From Methylococcaceae bacterium (lineage in GTDB: Bacteria; Pseudomonadota; Gammaproteobacteria; Methylococcales; Methylomonadaceae): DNA of 45,942 nt. The notes under the pieces are model-generated. The model made no database searches. It saw nothing but the letters and a program-made list of their open reading frames with translations, and was not told the origin of the DNA. The stretch is taken from contig JAIFMS010000159.1 of NCBI GenBank assembly GCA_020048335.1, positions 1 through 45,942 on the forward strand, read 5' to 3'. The first letter of the stretch is position 1; each line of letters starts with the position of its first letter. A program made the translations under genes and the position numbers. Below, in pieces: positions 16,917 to 26,342 of the stretch.

Positions 16917-18278
16917 TTAGTGAAATAACCGACCTATATCCAGCGAGACCGCGAGCAGCATTAAGGACAGCAACAAAAATATCCCTATGTTTTGGAAAAT
17001 AAGTTGCGATTTTTCAGAAACAGGGCTGCCTTTTATCGCTTCAATCGCAAAAAATAATAAATGTCCACCATCTAAGACAGGGATGGGGAATAAGTTGAGA
17101 ATCCCTAAGCTGACGCTAATTAAGGCTAAAAATTTAAAAAACGGCACGAAACCCATTTCAGCAGATTGTCCAGCATATTGGGCAATACTGATAGGTCCAC
17201 TTAAATTATCGGTTGAGGCATGACCAATAAGCATTTTGCCCATCATGCGTACCGAGGTTGTGCAATAGTAATAGGTTTTTTCAACCGCCGCTACGAAAGC
17301 TTGACCTGCGGGTAAGGAATAGGTAACGCGCAAAGAATTGATTAATGCCTCGGATACATAAACGCCTGCCCCAATTTTCCCTAGCACTTTATTGTCGCTG
17401 CTCCCACTCTGTGGCGTGATGGTGAGGGCGACAGGATGCCCTGCGCGTTTAACAACAATCTGAATAGCGATGTTAGGACGTTTCTGTACATAATCTACCC
17501 ATTGTTGCCAATCGTTAATCACAATTCCATCCGCAGTTTGAATGAAATCCTGACTTTTCAAGCCTGCTTTTTCTGCCGCACTGTTCGGTAAAATTTTGTC
17601 AATCACAGGTTTTAACACTGGCATCCACGGTTTTAAGCCCAAATTTTGATACAAAACCTCAGGCTGCTGCACTAAATTTTCAGGAATGACGAGCAGATGA
17701 TTTCTTTCAACGAATCTATCGTCTGCCACAGTGATTTTTATTTGTTCAGTCCCGTCCAGCGCGGTAGTGAACACTTCTTCCATTACCAATGACCAAGTGG
17801 GGGTGGCTTTATCGTTGACAGCGACAATGGTTTCACCTTCAGTAAAACCTGCTTGATAGGCTAAGGATTCTTTTGCCACAACGCCAATAATGGGCTTCAT
17901 CCCTGTTTCGCCCAGCATGAAAATCGCCCAATATAACAATACCGCTAAGAACAGATTAAACAAAGGCCCAGCGGCAACTACAGCGGCTCTTGCTGCAACG
18001 GATTGGCGATTAAAGGCAAAGGGGAGTTCTTCGGGTTTTACCATGCCTTCGCGCTCGTCCAGCATTTTGACATAGCCACCGAGCGGAATGGCAGAGAAGG
18101 CGTATTGGGTCGAGTCAGGATTTTTTTGATAAGTCCATAGCACTTTGCCAAAACCAATGGAAAAGCGAAGGACTTTAATGCCCATGCGCCGTGCTACCCA
18201 AAAGTGTCCAAACTCATGCACAGCAACCAATAACACAATGGCAACAGTAAAATAAAACAGGGTGTGCAGTAATTCCAT
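16917..18278 (-). CDS. rseP: Site-2 protease RseP
   Basis: 453 residues. The zinc motif VHEFGHFWVAR is near residue 20 in the first membrane helix, two tandem PDZ domains lie at about 115-195 and 200-285, and NLFPIPVLDGGHLLFF near 395 carries the third metal ligand. RseP cleaves anti-sigma factor RseA inside the membrane after DegS, releasing sigma-E, and clears signal peptides. The start ATG at 18278 overlaps the dxr stop as TAATG. Confidence 0.95.
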   Translation of the reverse strand: MELLHTLFYFTVAIVLLVAVHEFGHFWVARRMGIKVLRFSIGFGKVLWTYQKNPDSTQYAFSAIPLGGYVKMLDEREGMVKPEELPFAFNRQSVAARAAVVAAGPLFNLFLAVLLYWAIFMLGETGMKPIIGVVAKESLAYQAGFTEGETIVAVNDKATPTWSLVMEEVFTTALDGTEQIKITVADDRFVERNHLLVIPENLVQQPEVLYQNLGLKPWMPVLKPVIDKILPNSAAEKAGLKSQDFIQTADGIVINDWQQWVDYVQKRPNIAIQIVVKRAGHPVALTITPQSGSSDNKVLGKIGAGVYVSEALINSLRVTYSLPAGQAFVAAVEKTYYYCTTSVRMMGKMLIGHASTDNLSGPISIAQYAGQSAEMGFVPFFKFLALISVSLGILNLFPIPVLDGGHLLFFAIEAIKGSPVSEKSQLIFQNIGIFLLLSLMLLAVSLDIGRLFH

Positions 18279-19462
18279 TATGAAGTAAGGTCGGCAATTA
18301 CACGGTGCGACACGTCACGCGCTTGTTCATCCGCTGCCAAAATAATGGCAAGACTATGCGCAGCGTCGGGGGAAAATTGCTGCATGGTTTTTTCAATCAC
18401 TTGCGCAATATCGGTAAATTTAATTTGTCTCTCTAAAAATGCGGCAACGGCGATTTCATTGGCGGCGTTGAGTATCGTTGGCATAATTCCTCCAGCGCGA
18501 ATAGCTTGATAAGCAAGAGCTAAACAAGGAAAACGATTCAAATCGGCTTGCTCAAAATCCATTTGTCGCACTGCAAAAATATCCAGTGGCGCAACCCCTG
18601 ATTCAAATCGTTCAGGGTATGCCATCGCGTGTGCAATCGGCGTGCGCATATCGGGATTGCCCATTTGTGCTAATACCGACCCATCGACATAATCGACCAT
18701 CGAATGAATAATGCTTTGCTTGTGGATGACCACTTGAATAGCGTCTGGCGACATGGAAAATAACAGGCAAGCTTCAATTAATTCTAAGCCTTTATTCATC
18801 ATAGTGGCAGAGTCAACCGAAATTTTACGCCCCATTTCCCACTTAGGATGGGCAACCGCTTGTTCAGGGGTAACGTGTGGCAACTGCTCTAAAGGGGTTT
18901 CCCGAAAAGGCCCGCCCGAGGCAGTTAATAAAATGCGCCGTGCTTGTTTTGCAGGATGACCTGCGGTATAAGCGGCGGGCATACATTGAAAAATGGCATT
19001 GTGTTCGCTATCAATCGGCAACAATAATGCGCCCGATTTTTGTACTGCCTGCATAAAAATATCGCCCGACATTACCAAGGCTTCTTTATTTGCCAATAAA
19101 ATGGTTTTTCCTGCGCTTGCCGCTGCTAAAGTGGGTAATAGACCTGCTGCGCCGACAATTGCGGCCATCACCGAATCAACCGCTTCAAGAGTAGCGACGT
19201 GTTCTAAGGCGGCAGTACCTGAGAAAACTTGAATGGCAGAGCCTGCGGTATTGGCAAGTTTGTCGCGTAATTGTTGCGCTTTTTCGCTATCAACCATCAC
19301 CGCATAATTTGGCAAAAATTCTAAGCATTGCGCAAACAGTCTATCCACATTGTGATTGGCAGTGAGTGCAATGACTTTATATTTGTCAGGATGACGACTG
19401 ACCACATCTAAGGTGCTAACGCCAATTGAGCCTGTAGCACCGAGAATACAAAGTCCTTTCAT
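18278..19462 (-). CDS. dxr: 1-deoxy-D-xylulose 5-phosphate reductoisomerase
   Basis: 394 residues. The N-terminal NADPH-binding motif [11 protein letters not shown] is followed by the substrate and metal region [14 protein letters not shown] (about 148) and the [11 protein letters not shown]-like stretch ([10 protein letters not shown], about 178), then [20 protein letters not shown] (about 203). Dxr commits DXP to isoprenoid synthesis by the MEP pathway. It overlaps cdsA by 4 nt and rseP by 1 nt, showing tight translational coupling. Confidence 0.96.
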   Translation of the reverse strand: MKGLCILGATGSIGVSTLDVVSRHPDKYKVIALTANHNVDRLFAQCLEFLPNYAVMVDSEKAQQLRDKLANTAGSAIQVFSGTAALEHVATLEAVDSVMAAIVGAAGLLPTLAAASAGKTILLANKEALVMSGDIFMQAVQKSGALLLPIDSEHNAIFQCMPAAYTAGHPAKQARRILLTASGGPFRETPLEQLPHVTPEQAVAHPKWEMGRKISVDSATMMNKGLELIEACLLFSMSPDAIQVVIHKQSIIHSMVDYVDGSVLAQMGNPDMRTPIAHAMAYPERFESGVAPLDIFAVRQMDFEQADLNRFPCLALAYQAIRAGGIMPTILNAANEIAVAAFLERQIKFTDIAQVIEKTMQQFSPDAAHSLAIILAADEQARDVSHRVIADLTS

Positions 19463-20346
19463 GAGAAAATACCCCGACTAATGAGAAAAACACCCGCATA
19501 AAAAAAAGGCGCAGCGGCAATAATGCTGTCTATTCTATCTAATATGCCACCGTGACCGGGTAACAGTGTGCCACTGTCTTTCACGCCTTTTTGCCGTTTT
19601 ACCAGGCTAAAAAATAAATCGCCATAGATAGAAATCAACACCGTTAATATCGAAAGCAAGGTAAAGTCGCTGGCATTGAGGAGGGGGAATTTATAAAACA
19701 AGCCCAATCCAATGGCTGTTAGTAGCGCAGACCCTAATGCCCCGTACATACCTGCAATCGTTTTTCCTGGACTAATATCAGGACAAAGCTTTTCTTTACC
19801 CCATTTTTTGCCGACAAAATAAGCGGCAATATCGGCAATCCAAATCAGTAACAGAAAGTACATCATCATTTCTGCCCCATACAAGGTATGCAGACGTGTG
19901 GCAAACATCCAAGCGGAAAATAATACAAACCAGCCAATCAAGGCTTTATAGCGAACGCGCATTTGTAGCTGTAATAAGGCGGTAGGAACTTTACGAATTA
20001 AAATCATCACCAGCACCCAAAACAACACCGCAGCAAATACCGTCCATTCAATTGCGCCCGAATATTCTTTCAGTTCTTGCCATTCTAATAAGGTTGCCAT
20101 TAGTTCTAAAAACTGTGTCCATAAGGTGACACCTATCATGGGCAACAGCAGAAATAGCAAAAACGAAATCTTCATCCACAACTTGTCCATGCTGATAAGA
20201 TTTGTCCATTCCCAGCCGCCGATTAACACAATGATGGCTAACAAGATGGAAAAATAGGAAAAGTAAGGGGTGCTGGGTAAATAAAAAACCGCTGATACAA
20301 TCAAGGGAATCAACAGCAATGCCGTTAAAATACGCTGTAATAACAT
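19459..20346 (-). CDS. cdsA: Phosphatidate cytidylyltransferase
   Basis: 295 residues with about eight hydrophobic helices. The family signature lies near the C-terminus: [20 protein letters not shown] followed by GILDRIDS. CdsA makes CDP-diacylglycerol from phosphatidate and CTP for phospholipid synthesis. It sits between uppS (23-nt gap) and dxr (4-nt overlap), the usual order. Confidence 0.95.
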   Translation of the reverse strand: MLLQRILTALLLIPLIVSAVFYLPSTPYFSYFSILLAIIVLIGGWEWTNLISMDKLWMKISFLLFLLLPMIGVTLWTQFLELMATLLEWQELKEYSGAIEWTVFAAVLFWVLVMILIRKVPTALLQLQMRVRYKALIGWFVLFSAWMFATRLHTLYGAEMMMYFLLLIWIADIAAYFVGKKWGKEKLCPDISPGKTIAGMYGALGSALLTAIGLGLFYKFPLLNASDFTLLSILTVLISIYGDLFFSLVKRQKGVKDSGTLLPGHGGILDRIDSIIAAAPFFYAGVFLISRGIFS

Positions 20347-20369
20347 TTTTATTATTAGTTTTAGTAAAG

Positions 20370-21137
20370 TTATGAAGAGTGAGAGGGATGAAGAACTTGC
20401 TCGCCTGTTTGACCAAAACGCCGTTGCCGCCGTTTAAAGCTTTCAATCGCCTCGCCAAGGGATTCTTGCCCAAAATCAGGCCAGAGAGTGGGGGTAAAGT
20501 AAAACTCTGTATAGGCAAGTTGCCAAAGTAAAAAATTACTGACACGCTGTTCACCCCCTGTTCGGATAAATAAATCAGGTTCAGGCAAGCCTGCTGTTGA
20601 TAAGTGCTGTTCGATGAGCTGCTCGGTAATGATGCCAGTAACCAGTTGTCCTGTGAGTATTTTGTCCAGCACTTGCTGCGTTGCATGGCAAATATCCCAG
20701 TGACCTCCATAATTGGCAGCAATAATTAACGTTAAACCCGTGTTGTGGGTGGTTTGGGCTTCACCTTCAGCTATTTTGGCTTGCAATGCAGGTGAAAAGT
20801 CCGCTTTATTGCCAATACAAAGTAGTTTAATATTGTTGCGGTCTAATTTGTCTATTTCTTTTTGCAAAGTAGACATAAAAAGCTTCATTAATAAATTGAC
20901 TTCCGCAGGCGGTCTGCGCCAGTTTTCACTGCTAAAAGCAAATAGCGACAAGACCTTTATATTTTCTTTAACGCAATAATCAACAATTTTTCTAACCGTT
21001 CTAACACCTGCTTGATGCCCTAAAAAACGAGGGAGTAAGCGTTTTTGCGCCCACCGCCCATTACCATCCATGATAATGGCAATATGGCGAGGATTGCCAT
21101 TGTCAGTTGTTAATTCTATACTCGCGTCATCAGACAT
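20370..21137 (-). CDS. uppS: Undecaprenyl diphosphate synthase
   Basis: 255 residues. The cis-prenyltransferase signature AIIMDGNGRWAQKR is near residue 20 with the catalytic Asp, followed by FAFSSENWRRP (about 68-80) and PEPDLFIRTGGEQRVSNFLL (about 188). It elongates farnesyl diphosphate with IPP to the C55 lipid carrier for peptidoglycan. Downstream of frr in the conserved block. Confidence 0.95.
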   Translation of the reverse strand: MSDDASIELTTDNGNPRHIAIIMDGNGRWAQKRLLPRFLGHQAGVRTVRKIVDYCVKENIKVLSLFAFSSENWRRPPAEVNLLMKLFMSTLQKEIDKLDRNNIKLLCIGNKADFSPALQAKIAEGEAQTTHNTGLTLIIAANYGGHWDICHATQQVLDKILTGQLVTGIITEQLIEQHLSTAGLPEPDLFIRTGGEQRVSNFLLWQLAYTEFYFTPTLWPDFGQESLGEAIESFKRRQRRFGQTGEQVLHPSHSS

Positions 21138-21178
21138 CGTGGTTTTATCTCGTTGAAATAAAGCAGAGTTGCTTAATG

Positions 21179-21736
21179 TTACACGGAAAGTAAATCAGCT
21201 TCTTTTATTTCAAACTGTTTTTCCACTTCTTTAATAAACTCATCGGTGAGTTTTTGGATTTTTTCTTCACCCACCCGCGCCTCATCTTCGGAAATGAGTT
21301 TTTCTTTTAACGCTTCTTTAATATCGGTATTGGCATCACGGCGTAAATTTCTAATCGCAATGCGAGTATTTTCCGCTTCGGCTTTGACCACTTTGACTAA
21401 TTCTTTACGACGTTGTTCTGTTAGCATGGGTAAGGGAACGCGAATCACCGTGCCATTGGTGGCAGGATTCAGTCCTAAATCGGAGGTGAGAATCGCTTTT
21501 TCAATAGCACCGACCATGTTTTTTTCCCACGGAGTGACTTTGAGTGTGCGTGCATCTTCAACACTAACGTTGGCAACTTGTGACAAAGGTGATTCAGAGC
21601 CGTAATAAGACACCATGACTTGTTCTAATAAATTAGGGTGCGCTCTGCCTGTTCTAATTTTTGTAAAGGTATGTTTTAACGCCTCAATACTTTTTGCCAT
21701 CCGCACTGAAGCACTTTGATGAATGTCATTAATCAT
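21179..21736 (-). CDS. frr: Ribosome recycling factor
   Basis: 185 residues, exactly the usual length. Signatures are [14 protein letters not shown] near residue 25 and [20 protein letters not shown] near 105, and the coiled helices of domain I are visible ([14 protein letters not shown]). It splits post-termination ribosomes together with EF-G. The start overlaps the pyrH stop by 4 nt (ATGA). Confidence 0.96.
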   Translation of the reverse strand: MINDIHQSASVRMAKSIEALKHTFTKIRTGRAHPNLLEQVMVSYYGSESPLSQVANVSVEDARTLKVTPWEKNMVGAIEKAILTSDLGLNPATNGTVIRVPLPMLTEQRRKELVKVVKAEAENTRIAIRNLRRDANTDIKEALKEKLISEDEARVGEEKIQKLTDEFIKEVEKQFEIKEADLLSV

Positions 21737-22461
21737 TTGGTTGTTCCTCGTTCAATAAGTGAGCCTATCTCTTCGCCTTGCATCAGACGCATCACTGCTC
21801 TGGGTTCAAAAATATTCATTACGCGCATCGGTAAGTTATTTTCTTGGCATAACACCAATGCGGTGGTATCCATGACATTTAAACGTTGATCTAATGCTTC
21901 ATGGTAGGTTAGGCGCGGATAGAATACCGCATCAGCGACCTTTTCAGGGTCAGCCGAATAAACGCCTTTTACCTTGGTTGCTTTAATCATTAATTGTGCA
22001 TTGATTTCAATCGCGCGTAAACTGGCAGCAGAGTCGGTGGTAAAAAAAGGATTGCCCGTCCCTGCGGCAAAAATGACCACCCGTTTTTTTTCTAAATGGC
22101 GAACCGCTTTACGGCGAATATAGTCTTCACAGACTTGATTGATTTTTAATGCACTCATCACCCGCACTTGCTGCCCGATGTGTTCTAGCGCATCTTGCAT
22201 AGCTAAGGCATTAATCACGGTAGCCAGCATTCCCATCTGGTCGCCTGTGACTCTGTTTAAGCCTTCATCGGCTTTTTTTGCCCCGCGTAAAATATTGCCG
22301 CCGCCAATCACTAGCGCGACTTCTAAGCCCGCATCACACAATTCTTTAATTTCAACGGCAAGCCGATTAACAATTTCAGCATCAATACTGCCGCCTGCTG
22401 AACTCATTAACGCTTCGCCGCTTAGTTTGAGTAAAATTCGTTGGCAAATTAATGGAGTCAT
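21733..22461 (-). CDS. pyrH: UMP kinase
   Basis: 242 residues. N-terminal [10 protein letters not shown], the allosteric and nucleotide-binding region [12 protein letters not shown] near residue 53, and [20 protein letters not shown] near 70 are diagnostic of hexameric bacterial UMP kinase. It phosphorylates UMP to UDP and is feedback-regulated by UTP and GTP. It is normally directly after tsf; here a NYN-type gene and a nuclease remnant intervene. Confidence 0.96.
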   Translation of the reverse strand: MTPLICQRILLKLSGEALMSSAGGSIDAEIVNRLAVEIKELCDAGLEVALVIGGGNILRGAKKADEGLNRVTGDQMGMLATVINALAMQDALEHIGQQVRVMSALKINQVCEDYIRRKAVRHLEKKRVVIFAAGTGNPFFTTDSAASLRAIEINAQLMIKATKVKGVYSADPEKVADAVFYPRLTYHEALDQRLNVMDTTALVLCQENNLPMRVMNIFEPRAVMRLMQGEEIGSLIERGTTK

Positions 22462-22504
22462 AGTTTTTTATTTTTAAGTAAAGGTTGTTGAAATTTATAT
22501 TGTG

Positions 22505-23173
22505 TTAAGTAACAGTTGCAAATTTATTGATTTTTTGTTGATTATAAATTACTTCTTCGCCTTTAAGAGAAATTACACTATTTGCTAGTAAGCTTTCAAA
22601 GATTTTATTTTCATCAACATCAATTGCCGCCGCTTTAAACTTAGATTTAATGCTATTTAATAAAGTTTTCTTTTTTGCAGGGTTGAACTGATGTTTTTCT
22701 AAATGTGTACAGTAATCAATAACATAACGCAGCAATAACTTATCAATATTTATTTCAACTGGTTGTGAAACGGTTACTTGAGAGACTGATTGACTTTCCT
22801 TTTTAATCCCACGCCGCTCGGCACTACGATTTTGGCTGGTCAATAAACTCAGTACATAATCTAAATCAGTGTCATTGGAAACAATATCAAAATGGGTGTT
22901 CTCGGGTAATTGAGTCATCAATACACCTGCCCAAAAAGCAATGCCAAAATCAGCGGCATTTTTTCCAATTTCAGGCATTTTGACTAGCTTTAATCGCCCT
23001 TCATTTATGGTTGTGGTTAAGGGCATAATCCAATCAATAGGAATTTTCGCGCCACTTTGTGCATAACACACCACAATATGCAAATATTCACCTAAGTGAT
23101 TCATTAATTGATGTATTGAACTGGGGCAATTCTCCAAATCAATTAATAAAACCTTAGTTGTTGAGTTATTCAT
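22505..23173 (-). CDS. NYN/PIN-like RNase-fold protein inserted between tsf and pyrH
   Basis: 222 residues. The N-terminal half looks like a NYN/PIN nuclease fold: strand VLLIDLEN with Asp12 and Asn15, AADFGIAFWAG with Asp75, and VSNDTDLDYV with Asp101, Asp103 and Asp105, a plausible acidic metal site. The C-terminal part (about 140-222) is basic and helical, and may be a small nucleic-acid-binding module. It lies 43 nt upstream of pyrH on the same strand; its ATG overlaps the end of an Uma2 fragment. By analogy it may cleave RNA, but its target is unknown. Confidence 0.65.
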   Translation of the reverse strand: MNNSTTKVLLIDLENCPSSIHQLMNHLGEYLHIVVCYAQSGAKIPIDWIMPLTTTINEGRLKLVKMPEIGKNAADFGIAFWAGVLMTQLPENTHFDIVSNDTDLDYVLSLLTSQNRSAERRGIKKESQSVSQVTVSQPVEINIDKLLLRYVIDYCTHLEKHQFNPAKKKTLLNSIKSKFKAAAIDVDENKIFESLLANSVISLKGEEVIYNQQKINKFATVT

Positions 23174-23288
23174 ATAAATACAACACCGTTTTAGCTTTCA
23201 TTTCACGCTGTGTATTAGAAGGCAACATAATTTCAACACAAATTTCAGGCGCGGAAGTCGTTGCAATATCATTCATTGCATCACTCAC
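23166..23288 (-). pseudogene. Remnant of an Uma2-family (DUF820) endonuclease
   Basis: A short frame (36 residues from the ATG at 23276, or 40 from the GTG at 23288) reads TTSAPEICVEIMLPSNTQRE then MKAKTVLYLYE. This matches the central PD-(D/E)xK segment of Uma2 proteins (typically APELVVEVLSPSNT...K..LY). The N-terminal half and the usual EAGVxEVW strand are missing, so it cannot be an active nuclease. It stops as TAA overlapping the NYN gene start. It looks like the scar of a mobile selfish gene. Confidence 0.6.
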
Positions 23289-23309
23289 CTCACGGATTTA
23301 AAAATAGAT

Positions 23310-23341
23310 AAAACCTGCCAACCCTAAAGCTGACAGGTTTT
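23310..23341 (-). terminator. Terminator after tsf
   Basis: On the minus strand AAAACCTGTCAG forms a stem with the reverse segment ending CAGGTTTT, followed by ATCTATTTTTA. It lies 5 nt after the tsf stop. It should separate tsf transcription from the NYN/pyrH genes, so these may need their own promoter or readthrough. Confidence 0.7.
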
Positions 23342-23346
23342 AAACG

Positions 23347-24225
23347 TTACTGCTGACTAACTGCCATCACTTCTTCAGCAAAATTTTCTTGCTTTTTCTC
23401 AATCCCTTCACCCACTTCAAAGCGGATAAACCGAACCACTTGGGTGTTTTTTGATTTAACTAATTCACCAACGGTTACTTTATCATCTTTCACAAAAGGC
23501 TGACCGACTAAAGTCACTTCAGCTAAGAATTTTCTAATCCGCCCTTCGACCATTTTTTCGATGATATTGGCAGGTTTGCCACTATCGGCGGCTTGAGCCG
23601 AGAAAATTTCTTTTTCTTTCTCAATTTCTGCGGCAGAAACTTGGCTTTCATCTACACAAGCAGGTTTACACGCTGCAATGTGCATGGCAATATCTTTGCC
23701 TAATTCTGTATTACTATTGGCTAATTCAACCAATACACCAATTTTGTTGCCGTGTAAATAACAGGCATTGCCACCTGTGGCAGAAACATGACGTTCAAAA
23801 CGTCTGATGGTAATATTTTCACCTAATTTAGCAATCAAACCGCGCCGGACTTCGTCAATGGTTTGTCCTGAGGTAAGTGTTGTGGCTAATAACTGCTCAT
23901 CGCTTGCAATGTCAGTTGATAATAAAGTGTCGGTGATAGCATTGACAAAACCAATGAAATCATCAGCTTTTGCAACAAAATCGGTTTCACAGTTGACATC
24001 AAGGATAACCGCAACCTTGCCATCGTCACTGACTTTGACACTGATAAGCCCTTCAGCTGCAATACGACCTGATTTTTTATCGGCTTTGGCCAAACCTGAT
24101 TTACGCATATTTTCAATCGCCAATTCCATGTCGCCTTCTGCTTCAACGAGGGCTTTTTTACATTCCATCATCCCTAAGCTGGTTCTTTCACGCAATTCTT
24201 TTACCATTGCCGCACTAATATTCAT
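23347..24225 (-). CDS. tsf: Translation elongation factor Ts
   Basis: 292 residues. The N-terminal UBA-like segment VKELRERTSLGMMECKKALV is followed by the core with VILDVNCETDFVAK (the TDFV motif that contacts EF-Tu) near residue 75, and HIAACKPACV near 185. It exchanges GDP for GTP on EF-Tu. Follows rpsB after a 116-nt gap containing a hairpin. Confidence 0.96.
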   Translation of the reverse strand: MNISAAMVKELRERTSLGMMECKKALVEAEGDMELAIENMRKSGLAKADKKSGRIAAEGLISVKVSDDGKVAVILDVNCETDFVAKADDFIGFVNAITDTLLSTDIASDEQLLATTLTSGQTIDEVRRGLIAKLGENITIRRFERHVSATGGNACYLHGNKIGVLVELANSNTELGKDIAMHIAACKPACVDESQVSAAEIEKEKEIFSAQAADSGKPANIIEKMVEGRIRKFLAEVTLVGQPFVKDDKVTVGELVKSKNTQVVRFIRFEVGEGIEKKQENFAEEVMAVSQQ

Positions 24226-24254
24226 TCATTTCTCCTGTTAGTATCTTATGTAAA

Positions 24255-24278
24255 AACGCCCCCTAAGAAGGAGGCGTT
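24255..24278 (-). terminator. Attenuator-like hairpin between rpsB and tsf
   Basis: On the minus strand AACGCCTCC pairs with the segment GGGGGCGTT (one mismatch or bulge) and is followed by TTTTTAC. The rpsB-tsf intergenic region of other bacteria has a comparable partial terminator that lowers tsf output; the role here is inferred from position. Confidence 0.65.
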
Positions 24279-24341
24279 AGTGTGTTGTGCAATTATCCTA
24301 TCAATGATTAAACCATTAGGATACTTGTAAACTAGTTTAAC

Positions 24342-25094
24342 TTAGCTAGCTTGAGCCTCAGCTTCGGCTTCTTCAACAAAATCATCACTTTTCATAGAAT
24401 GATCTAAACGCGCTGTTTTTGCTTCTAAAACAGAGTTCGCAAGGGTTTCACAATACAATTTAACTGCACGAATTGAGTCATCATTGCCTGGAATAACGTA
24501 GTCAATATTGTCAGGTGAGTTGTTTGAGTCCACAATTCCTACAACGGGAATACCCAGCTTTTTAGCTTCGCCAATCGCATTTTTTTCATAGCCTACGTCT
24601 AAAATAAAGATGACATCAGGAACGCCCCGCATATCTTTAATACCGCCTAAGCTGCGTTCCAGTTTTTCTAGCTCGCGTTCCATATTCAAGGCTTCTTTTT
24701 TGCTGAACCGATGAAATAAAGTTCCGTCTGCTTTCATCGCTTCTAATTCTTTTAACCGTGCAATTGACTTTTTAATGGTTTTAAAATTAGTCAACATTCC
24801 ACCTAACCAACGGTGGTTGACATACGGCATTCCGCAACGTTTGGCTTCTTCAGCAACCACTTTACGCGCAGATTTTTTTGTGCCAACAAATAAAATAGTG
24901 CCTTTATTTGCTGTCATTTGTCCTAAATAGTTCATTGCGTCGTTAAATAACGGAAGCGTTTGTTCCAAATCAATGATATGGATTTTGTTGCGTGAACCGA
25001 ACAAATAGCTTGCCATTTTCGGGTTCCAGTAACGGGTTTGGTGTCCAAAATGAACACCTGCTTCTAGCATTTGACGCATTGACACTGCTGCCAT
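24342..25094 (-). CDS. rpsB: Small ribosomal subunit protein uS2
   Basis: 250 residues. Start [19 protein letters not shown], then TRYWNPKM and [12 protein letters not shown], followed by [20 protein letters not shown] near residue 91 and [20 protein letters not shown] near 165 are typical of uS2. It binds late to the 30S subunit and anchors protein S1. CTAAGGAG precedes the ATG. Confidence 0.97.
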   Translation of the reverse strand: MAAVSMRQMLEAGVHFGHQTRYWNPKMASYLFGSRNKIHIIDLEQTLPLFNDAMNYLGQMTANKGTILFVGTKKSARKVVAEEAKRCGMPYVNHRWLGGMLTNFKTIKKSIARLKELEAMKADGTLFHRFSKKEALNMERELEKLERSLGGIKDMRGVPDVIFILDVGYEKNAIGEAKKLGIPVVGIVDSNNSPDNIDYVIPGNDDSIRAVKLYCETLANSVLEAKTARLDHSMKSDDFVEEAEAEAQAS

Positions 25095-25138
25095 TGTTTT
25101 CTCCTAAGGATGAATAGTGTTGTTTTTTATAACAACTT

Positions 25139-25191
25139 GGGTTGAGCCTCCACTTATCCCGCCTAATAACTGGCTTTTTGAACCAGCACCC
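25139..25191 (-). promoter_or_regulatory. Structured rpsB leader, possible S2 autoregulatory element
   Basis: In the untranslated leader upstream of rpsB the minus strand has GGGT (25191-25188) able to pair with ACCC (25142-25139), enclosing a CTGG...CCAG hairpin and an unpaired purine-rich stretch GGATAAGTGGAGG. Many gammaproteobacterial rpsB leaders are bound by S2 for feedback. I infer the same here from position and structure; conservation was not checked. Confidence 0.4.
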
Positions 25192-25240
25192 TATCAGACG
25201 TGTCGATAAATGTGAGTATTAATTTAAAAATGAACTTACC

Positions 25241-25269
25241 TTTATACCATATTTTGTTTTTTATACCAA
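25241..25269 (-). promoter_or_regulatory. Probable sigma-70 promoter of rpsB
   Basis: On the minus strand, TTGGTA (25269-25264) and TATAAA (25246-25241) are separated by exactly 17 nt in an AT-rich context. Transcription would start near 25234 and read through the structured leader into rpsB and tsf. Confidence 0.55.
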
Positions 25270-25306
25270 TAAAATCTGTAGGAATTTTCAAGGCGATACA
25301 AGGGTT

Positions 25307-26341
25307 TTAGGACTCCAGCTTATCAAGACGACTTTCAAGCAGTTTAAATTTTTTCAATAATTCAGGCAATTTGCTTAATGCTGCTAATTCGCGCCACGCG
25401 ATTTTGCGGTCTTTTGCAGGTGAGCCAAACACTTGAGTAGCGGGTGCTATGTCTTGTGAAACACCGCTGCGTGCCATCACGACCGCATGATGACCAATGG
25501 TCACATGGTCAGCAATGCCTGAACTGCCCGCTAAAATCGCCCCGTCTTCAATGGTGCATGAGCCTGAAATCCCCGATTGTCCGCAAATGATGACGTTTTT
25601 GCCCACTTTGTTGTTATGTCCTAACTGCACTAAATTGTCGATTTTACTGCCTGCGCCGATAGTGGTTGAGCCTAATGCCCCTCGATCAATACAAGTGTTT
25701 GCGCCAATTTCAACATTATCAGCAATCACCACATTGCCAACGTGCGGCACTTTGAGATGTTGATTATTGCGAAATTTATAAACAAACCCGTCTGCACCAA
25801 TCACTGAACCCGCATGAATAATCACATTATCGCCTAATTCGCTGTCATCATAAATCACCACTTGCGGATGAATCACACAGTTTTGACCTAGCTTGACGCG
25901 ATTACCAATGTGGACACCAGGATAAATGACGCTGTTATCACCAATCACACACGCTTCACCAATCGTGGAAAATGCGCCAACCGATACCTCCTCGCCCAGT
26001 ACGGCAGATTCAGCAATCACGGTTTGCGTACAAATATGCGCAGTGCGTTTTTTTTCAGGGTATAACTGCTTGATGGCGGTTAAAAAACTGATTTCAGGGT
26101 CAGCACACGCCAATAATACCAACTGGGCTGGTGCGTCTGTTACTGTATTATCAAGGGCAATAAAACACGCCGCCGCTTGGCTGTTTTTAAGATGCTTGGC
26201 ATATTTCATGTCACTTAACACGGTGACTTGATGGGCTTGTGCCGACATGATATCGGCGGCAGATTCAATGGAGGTGTTGCCATCGCCTGAGATGACTGTT
26301 GCTTGGCATAAAGCGGCGAGTTGAGTAATTGTTAGCGTCAT
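25307..26341 (-). CDS. lpxD: UDP-3-O-acylglucosamine N-acyltransferase
   Basis: About 344 residues from the ATG at 26341, which follows the upstream stop by a single base. The N-terminal uridine-binding domain (about 1-100) leads to a left-handed beta helix of hexapeptide repeats (for example VIYPGVHIGNRVKLGQNC), with the catalytic His region QLGHNNKVGKN near residue 240 and CGQSGISGS. LpxD adds the second acyl chain in lipid A synthesis. It is unusually separated from bamA, fabZ and lpxA and sits upstream of rpsB. A coiled-coil tail ends the protein. Confidence 0.94.
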   Translation of the reverse strand: MTLTITQLAALCQATVISGDGNTSIESAADIMSAQAHQVTVLSDMKYAKHLKNSQAAACFIALDNTVTDAPAQLVLLACADPEISFLTAIKQLYPEKKRTAHICTQTVIAESAVLGEEVSVGAFSTIGEACVIGDNSVIYPGVHIGNRVKLGQNCVIHPQVVIYDDSELGDNVIIHAGSVIGADGFVYKFRNNQHLKVPHVGNVVIADNVEIGANTCIDRGALGSTTIGAGSKIDNLVQLGHNNKVGKNVIICGQSGISGSCTIEDGAILAGSSGIADHVTIGHHAVVMARSGVSQDIAPATQVFGSPAKDRKIAWRELAALSKLPELLKKFKLLESRLDKLES

Positions 26342-26342
26342 G

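Noticed and set aside
20048-20722. 224-codon minus-strand frame overlapping uppS and cdsA
   Set aside because: It is an alternative frame of two clearly conserved genes, with no motif of its own.
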